Position numbers and translations under genes: made by a program. From Bacillota bacterium (lineage in GTDB: Bacteria; Eremiobacterota; SpSt-956; JAKJGF01), in contig JAKPQU010000288.1 of the NCBI GenBank assembly GCA_029555925.1, positions 1 through 7,442 of the forward strand: DNA of 7,442 nucleotides, written 5' to 3'. Below are positions 1 to 5,406 of the stretch, piece by piece. Under the pieces are notes generated by a model. It made no database searches and was not told where the DNA came from. It saw only the letters and a program-made list of their open reading frames with translations. How positions within the stretch are numbered: the first letter of the stretch is position 1; each line of letters begins with the position of its first letter.

Positions 1-10
1 ATAGTAGTCT

Positions 11-152
11 GCCTGCCTGGTGCTCCGGAGAAAAAAATATCACGGCAGCACAGGTATATTTTATTGAATTATAATGTAAAGTAGCATGATATAAGCTGTA
101 ACTGTTATAAACGTTCCAGTTTAGATTTTTTTCGGAGGAGCGCCAGGCAGGC
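11..152. repeat. Imperfect 27-bp inverted repeat enclosing 88 bp (MITE-like)
   Basis: The arms at 11-37 and 126-152 are inverted copies. Both outer ends read GCCTGCCTGG, and the arms run inward through GCTCC to a run of seven A (or T). By eye, 4 of 27 positions differ. The 88-bp interior is AT-rich and shows no gene. No direct repeat flanks the element, and neither strand has a T-run after the stem, so it does not look like an intrinsic terminator. A small non-autonomous mobile element is the best guess. The rest of 1-247, downstream of the TPR gene, shows nothing I can name, and I see no clear terminator for the operon. Confidence 0.6.
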
Positions 153-247
153 AAAGCCAGGAGATTTATAATACTAAAATTGATAGCGAATTGGTATTAC
201 GAATGGAATCAACTCTACCATTAAAAAGACCTTAGAACTATACCGCC

Positions 248-1303
248 CTAGCTGATACGGAATTTAAGTTTTTCAGCTTCTTTAATAGCACCGGCCAATC
301 CGTAGGGGAAATTATCCACATAGAACGGAAGGCCCGAGCCTTTTTCTGTTCCTCTGGAAAGGCCTTCAGGGATCAGTGAACTTGGCCCTTCATGGTACAT
401 ATCCATATAAAGGGTTATATGATGTTTTTTACTTCTGCATATAAGTTCATATCCGTCTATAATATGGCCGTCAGGACCTGTGCCGAAACTACCTGTACGA
501 TGAAAATCAAAGGGACATCCGCACTCACATTGAAGTCCGGCAAGATAGTCAAGCTCTCCGTCCTGGAGGCACACAGAAATGGGATTTGTTTTATCATAAC
601 CGAACATACCTTTCGCTCCGGTAACAGTGTCTTTCTGAGGGTCAAGAGAAGGAAGAAGAGAAGAGGTTAATTCAATAGCTTTACGCTGGCAGTTAACTCC
701 TTCTTCATATTTTCCCTGAGCAGACAGAGCCATGCCTTTTCCTGTCCATGCATCTATATGGTTCGGTTCAATAGCCAGAGCTTTATCATAACAGTCAATT
801 GCTTCATCAAGCCTGCAGAGAGCAGCAAGGGCCATAGCTCTTGTAGTCCAGGTATTTGAATTACCTGCATCTATAACCAGAATCTGATCTGTACATGTTA
901 TAACTTCGCCGTATTTTCCCCATGAATATAGAGAAAAAGCCTTACCGATAAGGGCTTCAATGTTACCGGGCTTCAGGACAAGTACTTTATCGTAGAAACT
1001 GATAGATTCTTCATATTTTTCCTGTCTTGCCATGGTTAATGCTTTTCCGTTAAGACCATCTATATCCTCCGGATCAATATTCAGAAGCACGTCAATAGTA
1101 TCAAGCACTTCTTTATACATACCCAGGGAAAAGAGGAGAGAACTCTTTTTCTTCAATATAAATATATTGGCAGGTTCAAGTTCCAGAATTTGATCATAAC
1201 ACCTGAGGGCACCGTTATAATCTCCTCTTAAAATAAAAACTTCTCCCATACGATATAAATCTTTCGGATCGGGAGAAAATAACCTTTTTATAAAATCAAA
1301 CAT
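248..1303 (-). CDS. TPR-repeat protein with a Cys/His-rich C-terminal domain
   Basis: This 351-residue protein has no signal peptide or membrane segment and is likely cytoplasmic. About six tetratricopeptide repeats of 34 residues run from residue 13 to 216; examples are GDYNGALRCYDQILELEP near 27-44 and CRLDEAIDCYDKALAIEP near 163-180. TPR arrays are protein-binding scaffolds. Residues ~217-351 form a separate region I do not recognise. It has C259-x-C261-x-C263, then C289, H294 and H295, with several Gly, Tyr and His residues between. The spacing suggests a zinc-ribbon-like fold, but this is inference. The ATG lies 6 nt after the stop of the upstream hydrolase gene. The only ribosome-binding site is a weak GGA, so translation is probably coupled to the hydrolase. 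The function is unknown; a partner or adaptor of the hydrolase is the simplest guess. Confidence 0.9.
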   Translation of the reverse strand: MFDFIKRLFSPDPKDLYRMGEVFILRGDYNGALRCYDQILELEPANIFILKKKSSLLFSLGMYKEVLDTIDVLLNIDPEDIDGLNGKALTMARQEKYEESISFYDKVLVLKPGNIEALIGKAFSLYSWGKYGEVITCTDQILVIDAGNSNTWTTRAMALAALCRLDEAIDCYDKALAIEPNHIDAWTGKGMALSAQGKYEEGVNCQRKAIELTSSLLPSLDPQKDTVTGAKGMFGYDKTNPISVCLQDGELDYLAGLQCECGCPFDFHRTGSFGTGPDGHIIDGYELICRSKKHHITLYMDMYHEGPSSLIPEGLSRGTEKGSGLPFYVDNFPYGLAGAIKEAEKLKFRIS

Positions 1304-1309
1304 ATTTAA

Positions 1310-2929
1310 TTATCCAAGTTTATCGAGTATTTCCCTGGCCACACATGAAGGAGAATCTGCAAAAGGAATCTCCTCTGATGCCACAGATCTTATTTTTTCA
1401 AGTACAGGTTTAAAATCAGCCTTCCGGAACATAGCCGGGTCTTTCTCTAAATCCTCTTTTAATACTGAAAGACACTTCCATCTGACACCATCATAATTAC
1501 TCGGATCAAGAATTCTGATTATATGTTTCGGATCTTCCATTACTTCTTTTCTGAATTCTTCTCCATGTTCAAAGGGATATTTAGACATCTTCAGATGAGC
1601 CATTGTTGACCTGGTAGTCCTCGGGTCTTTCAGGTCTTCCGGTTTTATTGTTACTTCTGCATCCAGATTATGGGCATTGGGCTGTCTTTCATCAACCCTG
1701 GAACGTTCCTGTTCAGAAACTCCGTCTTCCCTGTTAGAAACTGCAATAACTGTTATTCCGTCAGGCACCTTTTTACCGTCTACATATTTCTTTATAAAGT
1801 CAGAACCTTCGGTAATCTGTTCGAAACCGGGTTTCATAAGGTGTATAATCGGATTGGTGCAATAGGTACTCATCAAAGAAACATCTTTATACATCTCTTT
1901 CATAAGTGCCTTGTTGCAGCTATACCATACATTAAAGAAAGGATTTACCATAGAAAATTGCATACCTGGGAATGTTTCCATAGGATCAAGAATATTTTTC
2001 TCAACAAGATCATAGGTAAGATTGGCAAGGCCTTTAGGAAGGGTTTTATTTATTCCCTTTCCTACGGGAGATGAAAGGGTTATTACCGTAGAAATCCCGT
2101 TTGCCCCGTCATATGTAAAATCACTCTTATCCCCTGCTTTTTCTTTCGGGTTAAGAGCAAGACTGTAGGATACAAAACCACCCATACTGTGACCTACAAG
2201 AACTGCCTTTGGAGCAATAACATCCATTATTTCTTCAGCCACTTTTGCAGCAACTTTCTTATCAGTGTATCCAGCATGCTTCACCTGTTCCGCAAGGGAT
2301 TTCTCTATCTCTTTTGTTTTCCCGCTGAATGTCTTAAGTAATGTATCTTTATCTGTTTTAAAGAGAGCTTCCATTTTATCAATAACACCGGATATAAGAG
2401 AAGCCAATCTGTCTATCCTTTCGTCATGAGTGCCGTAAAAATCATCCATTCCGAAATACTCCTTCAGAGCTTCCGGATCATTTTTAATGGAAGATAAATC
2501 GGCCAGATGTTTTTTCGAAATTTCCATCCTGGAATTATTTATATTTTCAGATACCAGCTGACCTGACTTCTGAAGAGGCTCTCCTTCTTTAATTGTAGTA
2601 TAGGTAGTCAGTTCCGCAGGATGTCCTGTCTGAAGAGCAGCATCTTCATAGGCTGAAATAGTTTCTTTTCCGAAACCTGTACCATGAACTATGACTACAG
2701 GCGTTTCATTTCTCACCATTACACCATGGGAAGAAGGCATAGTCAAAGATTTTATCACAGAATTTGCAGCCATCTGTTTCATATGAATAAGGTCGGCTAC
2801 AAAGTTATCTCCCTTTACATTGCCCAGATCAATCTTATCGCCGGTTTGCTCTTTTACTTCCCCGCTTCTGGCTTTTGTAAAATACTGAATAAATGCTTTA
2901 TCTGCCCCATCTATCTTCAATTCAATCAC
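1310..2929 (-). CDS. Alpha/beta hydrolase-fold protein with a HEAT-like C-terminus
   Basis: This 539-residue protein shows the hallmarks of a serine hydrolase. VVIVHGTG at 78-85 fits the oxyanion-hole strand, and VGHSMGG at 245-251 is the nucleophile elbow with Ser248. D402 (in NREDGVSEQ) and H445 (in MAHLKM) are candidates to complete the triad. About 160 residues, rich in charged and helical sequence (~88-240), separate the two motifs, far more than in a minimal fold; this is probably a lid or cap. Residues ~478-539 (from DGVRWKCLSVLKEDL) look like one or two HEAT-type helix pairs. There is no signal peptide, so it is probably cytoplasmic. The substrate is unknown; lipase, esterase or thioesterase activity are all possible. 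It is the first gene of an operon with the TPR gene. The GTG at 2929 overlaps a GAGGTGA Shine-Dalgarno sequence, so initiation may really be at the in-frame TTG at 2920 (536 residues). Confidence 0.88.
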   Translation of the reverse strand: MIELKIDGADKAFIQYFTKARSGEVKEQTGDKIDLGNVKGDNFVADLIHMKQMAANSVIKSLTMPSSHGVMVRNETPVVIVHGTGFGKETISAYEDAALQTGHPAELTTYTTIKEGEPLQKSGQLVSENINNSRMEISKKHLADLSSIKNDPEALKEYFGMDDFYGTHDERIDRLASLISGVIDKMEALFKTDKDTLLKTFSGKTKEIEKSLAEQVKHAGYTDKKVAAKVAEEIMDVIAPKAVLVGHSMGGFVSYSLALNPKEKAGDKSDFTYDGANGISTVITLSSPVGKGINKTLPKGLANLTYDLVEKNILDPMETFPGMQFSMVNPFFNVWYSCNKALMKEMYKDVSLMSTYCTNPIIHLMKPGFEQITEGSDFIKKYVDGKKVPDGITVIAVSNREDGVSEQERSRVDERQPNAHNLDAEVTIKPEDLKDPRTTRSTMAHLKMSKYPFEHGEEFRKEVMEDPKHIIRILDPSNYDGVRWKCLSVLKEDLEKDPAMFRKADFKPVLEKIRSVASEEIPFADSPSCVAREILDKLG

Positions 2930-2937
2930 CTCATTTT

Positions 2938-2970
2938 TCTATATCGTGACGCGTGACGCGAGGATATAGA
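2938..2970 (-). repeat. CGTGACG heptad hairpin at the hydrolase ribosome-binding site
   Basis: A perfect 8-bp inverted repeat, TCTATATC at 2938-2945 and GATATAGA at 2963-2970, encloses two tandem CGTGACG units. In the minus-strand mRNA it forms a stem whose 3' side ends about 4 nt before the GAGGTGA ribosome-binding site of the hydrolase gene. It could affect translation, or it could be a neutral insertion of heptads. The rest of 2971-3231 is very AT-rich; apart from the promoter and degenerate heptads listed separately, I see nothing in it. Confidence 0.6.
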
Positions 2971-2991
2971 CGAAATATCTAGCCGAATAAT

Positions 2992-3019
2992 AATATATCA
3001 TAAATATATCTGATATCAA
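2992..3019 (-). promoter_or_regulatory. Predicted sigma70 promoter of the hydrolase-TPR operon
   Basis: Read on the minus strand, TTGATA (3019-3014, 5 of 6 to consensus) is followed after 16 nt by TATATT (2997-2992), with an extended TGA immediately upstream of the -10. Transcription would start near 2985, giving a leader of about 55-65 nt that contains the heptad hairpin. The region is AT-rich and other -10-like sequences overlap, so the exact hexamers are uncertain. Confidence 0.5.
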
Positions 3020-3203
3020 AGAAGTTTATGTTAATAAATTGTTAACTTTACAATCTATTTAGCTTCACAATATTAACACATATTAATAGATTAAACAATA
3101 ACAATACAGGATATTTCTTCATAATTTTAACAAAATCAACTGTGAATGAATTTATAAAGTTTACAATATTTTTCATTCGCAAAAACCGCTTTGTAATCTT
3201 TAA

Positions 3204-3230
3204 CTGATAGCTAACTGCCGACTGCTCACA
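3204..3230. repeat. Degenerate 7-bp repeat (CTAACTG / CCGACTG type)
   Basis: About four degenerate units with a 7-base period, CTGATAG, CTAACTG, CCGACTG and CTCACAA, lie immediately after the phaR-like stop codon. The unit differs from the CGTRACG heptads elsewhere in the window. Such degenerate heptads are common in some bacterial genomes and often create spurious short reading frames. I see no self-complementary stem, so it is unlikely to be a terminator. Confidence 0.4.
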
Positions 3231-3231
3231 A

Positions 3232-3678
3232 TTATTTACTGTCCTTATTACTGCCTCCCATGAAACCAAAGGATTTCATAAAAATATCTCCCATTTCAAA
3301 AGGCAGTTTACTTATATCAGTCATTTCTTTCAATCTTTTTTCCATAACATTCCTGTAAGAAAAATAGGATTCCATGGCCATTGTGAGATAATTCTCAAAA
3401 AAATCCTTTGTAAATTCCTGATTGGATCTAATTATCTGATACAGAAGAGATGAAGGGAGCAAATCTTTCTTATTTTTTTCTTCTTCAAGTATTATCTGGG
3501 CCAGTATCTGTTTTGTTATATCTTCATCGGTACTGCTGTCTATAACCTTTATATCACAGCCGCTACGAATGATGGAGGCTATCTCGTCAAGTTTCACATA
3601 CCTGCTTTCTTCCGTATTATAAAGCCTTCTGTTTGTATATTTCTTTATAATTACTTCTTTTTTGTCCAATTTTATCAC
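3232..3678 (-). CDS. phaR: PhaR-family polyhydroxyalkanoate accumulation regulator
   Basis: This 148-residue protein carries the PHB/PHA accumulation regulator DNA-binding domain. Residues ~9-65 hold the hallmark KKYTNRRLYNTEESRYVKL, followed by a segment with ITKQILAQIILEEE that matches the family. Residues ~74-120 (from LPSSLLYQIIR) are helical and resemble the second part of PhaR proteins, which in known members senses PHA or binds granules. Known PhaR proteins repress phasin genes and their own gene. No PHA synthase, phasin or thiolase gene lies in this window, so the target is unknown. The family call is firm; the PHA role is inferred from it. The GTG at 3678 lies only ~5 nt from the predicted transcription start and has no upstream ribosome-binding site. 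The in-frame TTG at 3669, preceded by GGGGTGA, is the more likely start (145 residues). Confidence 0.88.
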   Translation of the reverse strand: MIKLDKKEVIIKKYTNRRLYNTEESRYVKLDEIASIIRSGCDIKVIDSSTDEDITKQILAQIILEEEKNKKDLLPSSLLYQIIRSNQEFTKDFFENYLTMAMESYFSYRNVMEKRLKEMTDISKLPFEMGDIFMKSFGFMGGSNKDSK

Positions 3679-3688
3679 CCCGTAACTT

Positions 3689-3717
3689 ATTATAAATTCC
3701 CGTCAATTCTTTGTCAA
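3689..3717 (-). promoter_or_regulatory. Perfect-consensus sigma70 promoter of the phaR-like gene
   Basis: On the minus strand, TTGACA (3717-3712) and TATAAT (3694-3689) are separated by exactly 17 nt, matching both consensus hexamers in full. The predicted start is near A3683, leaving a leader of about 14 nt before the TTG at 3669. A promoter this strong usually needs a repressor to keep expression low, which would fit autoregulation by PhaR. Confidence 0.8.
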
Positions 3718-3727
3718 ACACTTTATT

Positions 3728-3737
3728 CGCAAATGCG
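3728..3737. promoter_or_regulatory. Possible operator dyad upstream of the phaR promoter
   Basis: CGCAAATGCG is a dyad (CGCA-AA-TGCG) lying 10 nt upstream of the -35 hexamer, and a further TTGCAA lies at 3744-3749. Known PhaR operators are short TGC/GCA-containing dyads, so this is a plausible site for self-binding. The assignment is inference, and a dyad this short can occur by chance. Confidence 0.25.
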
Positions 3738-3797
3738 TAATTTTGCAATAAAAGGATTTTCATCGTTCAGGTGGTATTTAAGTATGGCAACAGATAA

Positions 3798-3908
3798 TTT
3801 ACTGTGGTAAGCATAAATAATACATATTTGCTCTCGTGACGCGTAACGCGTAACGCGTGACGGGAGAAAGAGACTTTTATTACATGCCTATGCTCAGGTC
3901 AGTAGTAA
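3798..3908 (+). repeat. ~100-bp palindromic element, copy 1 (heptad-cored, MITE-like)
   Basis: The left end reads TTACTGTGGTAAGCATAAAT. The right end, read in reverse complement, reads TTACTACTGACCTGAGCATA. The two are imperfect terminal inverted repeats sharing TTACT and (A/G)AGCATA. The core at 3831-3866 is CTCTCGTGACGCGT, two bridging units, then ACGCGTGACGGGAG; it can fold into a ~14-position stem with one central mismatch and is built from four CGTRACG heptads. It ends 2-3 nt before the GGAGG ribosome-binding site of the dehydratase gene. An inverted copy follows that gene and a half copy lies at 7273-7322. I found no convincing dehydratase promoter in 3679-3924. Confidence 0.7.
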
Positions 3909-3924
3909 CCGGAGGTACATTTTA

Positions 3925-4908
3925 ATGGAAACTTTTATCATACCTGCTCTCAATTCTATTAAAGAAGGAGCAAAAAGAATAAAACCCTTTATTCATAAAA
4001 CCCCCGTCCTTACATGTAAAACCTTCAATGACATGTTCGGAGGAGAAATTTATTTTAAATGTGAAAATTTTCAAAAAATCGGCGCTTTTAAAATCAGAGG
4101 GGCAACAAATGCTGTTTTTTCCCTATCAGAAGAAGTAGTAAAACGGGGAGTCGCAACCCATTCATCAGGCAACCATGCCCAGGCCCTTGCCCTTGCCGCC
4201 AGAAACAGAGGAATACCTGCATGGGTAGTAATGCCGGAAAACTCTAAAAAAGTCAAAATAGAAGCAGTAAAAAACTACGGAGCACATGTTATTTTATGTA
4301 AACCCACACTGGCAGACAGAGAAAAAATATTGGAAAAAGTCATAGAAGATACAGGAGCAGTATTTATTCATCCCTATAATAATATGAAAGTCATAGAAGG
4401 ACAGGCCACGGCAGCACTTGAATTTTTAGAAGAAACCGGCAGGCTGGATATCATTATGACTCCTGTAGGAGGAGGAGGTCTTTTAAGCGGCACTGCCTTA
4501 TGCACTTACTATTTGTCACCTTCTACGACAGTAACAGGAACAGAACCTGCCCTTGCAGATGACGCTTTCCGCTCATTTCGAGATTCCGTAATCTATCCTC
4601 CCAATCCCCCTCTGTCTGTTGCAGACGGTCTTCTTACATCCCTTGGAGAAAACACGTTCCGTATAATAAAACAGCATGTTCATAATATAGTTACAGTCAG
4701 TGAAGTATCCATTATTTCATCAATGAAACTAATATGGGAAAGAATGAAAATCATTGTAGAGCCATCATCATCGGTACCTTTTGCCGCTATAATGGAGAAA
4801 AAAGTAGATATTAAAGGTAAAAAAGTGGGTATAATATTATCGGGAGGAAATGTAGATTTAAATCATCTGCCATGGGTGAAGTGTGAAGAGTTATTGACCG
4901 GAGTATAG
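3925..4908 (+). CDS. Threonine/serine dehydratase, serine-racemase type (PLP)
   Basis: This 327-residue fold-type II PLP enzyme converts L-threonine or L-serine to the 2-oxo acid plus ammonia. Close relatives also interconvert L- and D-serine. K56 in GAFKIRGA is the Schiff-base lysine, SSGNHAQ at 80-86 is the phosphate/substrate loop, GGGG at 182-185 is the PLP phosphate-binding loop, and SGGNVD is at 306-311. There is no C-terminal ACT domain, so it is not the isoleucine-regulated IlvA type. S81 aligns with the catalytic serine of mammalian serine racemase, and E207, A211 and D213 match its divalent-metal site (E-x3-A-x-D). Dehydratase and racemase activities cannot be separated from sequence. 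The ATG is supported by GGAGG at 3911-3915, 9 nt upstream. The gene stands alone, bracketed by two inverted repeat copies, and its stop codon lies within the second. Confidence 0.93.
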   Translation: METFIIPALNSIKEGAKRIKPFIHKTPVLTCKTFNDMFGGEIYFKCENFQKIGAFKIRGATNAVFSLSEEVVKRGVATHSSGNHAQALALAARNRGIPAWVVMPENSKKVKIEAVKNYGAHVILCKPTLADREKILEKVIEDTGAVFIHPYNNMKVIEGQATAALEFLEETGRLDIIMTPVGGGGLLSGTALCTYYLSPSTTVTGTEPALADDAFRSFRDSVIYPPNPPLSVADGLLTSLGENTFRIIKQHVHNIVTVSEVSIISSMKLIWERMKIIVEPSSSVPFAAIMEKKVDIKGKKVGIILSGGNVDLNHLPWVKCEELLTGV

Positions 4909-4989
4909 GCATGTAATAAAGGTCTTTCTCCCATCACGCGTTACACGTCATGAGAGCAGTTATGTATTATTTATGCTCACCTCGGTAAC
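4893..4989 (-). repeat. ~100-bp palindromic element, copy 2, overlapping the dehydratase 3' end
   Basis: This copy is inverted relative to copy 1. Read on the plus strand, TTGACCGGAGTATAGGCATG corresponds to the copy-1 end CTGACCTGAGCATAGGCATG. The match continues through ATGTAATAAA, a CTCCCATCACGCG stem arm and CACGTCATGAGAG, to GTATTATTTATGCTCACC. The first ~16 bases are also coding: the element supplies the TAG stop (4906-4908) and probably the last codons of the dehydratase. The core can form an 11-position stem with two mismatches, but no T-run follows, so a classical terminator role is unlikely. The remainder of 4990-5069 shows nothing definite. Confidence 0.7.
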
Positions 4990-5083
4990 AGAGGGATCAT
5001 CCTTCACGGCTCACCTTTCGATAAAATAAATCGTGTACACTTAAAATAATTTTTTTCATCCTATTTAATCATGACATCTTTTA

Positions 5084-5092
5084 TGTTATAAT
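5084..5092 (+). promoter_or_regulatory. Extended -10 promoter for the 58-residue gene
   Basis: TGT-TATAAT is a perfect -10 hexamer (5087-5092) with the extended TGn motif. The position 17 nt upstream (5064-5069, TTTAAT) is a poor -35, which is typical of extended -10 promoters. Transcription would start near 5099, giving a leader of about 64 nt. Confidence 0.6.
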
Positions 5093-5162
5093 ATGAAAGC
5101 CGGTTACTTTGCCGGGAGAAAGGGAGAATAACTGCGATGACTTAAAGAGGAGATTTTTACTT

Positions 5163-5339
5163 ATGAAACTTAAAGAAATAAGTAATAACCCTGTAGATAA
5201 AGTACTGTCAGATGAAACAAAACAGATGTTATGGGAAAAAGCAATGAATGAATTTCCTGATGATCGAATGATGCAGGAGTATTTCTATTTACGTCTGATG
5301 CAAAAACATCTCGGACAGGAAACAAAAGATAAAAAATAG
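5163..5339 (+). CDS. Small 58-residue protein of unknown function
   Basis: The protein starts MKLKEISNNPVDKVLSDE. It is highly charged and probably helical, with no membrane segment, signal peptide or cysteines, and ends in a Lys-rich tail (KDKK). I do not recognise the family. The ATG at 5163 is chosen because AAAGAGGAG ends 10 nt upstream; a longer in-frame version from the TTG at 5109 would begin only ~10 nt after the predicted transcription start and without its own ribosome-binding site. A dedicated extended -10 promoter and a good ribosome-binding site support a real gene. A two-codon reading frame (ATG ACT TAA, 5137-5145), with AGGGAG upstream, precedes it in the leader. The stop is 67 nt from the convergent permease gene, and no strong terminator is visible between them. 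Confidence 0.65.
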   Translation: MKLKEISNNPVDKVLSDETKQMLWEKAMNEFPDDRMMQEYFYLRLMQKHLGQETKDKK

Positions 5340-5406
5340 ATTTAGCTATCTTACCCTGGTGTTTCAGTTAACTATCTGCCATATATTTTTTCCCTGTGTA
5401 TAATTT

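Noticed and set aside
392..670. 92-residue plus-strand reading frame opposite the TPR gene
   Set aside because: It lies antisense to the C-terminal part of the TPR protein and has no promoter or ribosome-binding site.
1670..2074. 134-residue plus-strand reading frame opposite the hydrolase
   Set aside because: It is antisense to a clear hydrolase gene with intact motifs and resembles no family.
3048..3269. 73-residue minus-strand reading frame
   Set aside because: It overlaps the end of the phaR-like gene, reads through degenerate heptads (SAVSYQL) and AT-rich spacer, and lacks a ribosome-binding site.
3834..3861. CRISPR array reading of the CGTRACG repeats
   Set aside because: The 7-bp units are directly tandem with no spacers, and no cas gene is present.
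4926..4960. Copy 2 stem as an intrinsic terminator of the dehydratase
   Set aside because: The stem has two mismatches and is not followed by a T-run; it is explained by the repeat family.
5109..5162. 18-residue N-terminal extension of the small protein from a TTG
   Set aside because: The TTG has no ribosome-binding site and lies close to the predicted transcription start, while AAAGAGGAG supports the ATG at 5163.
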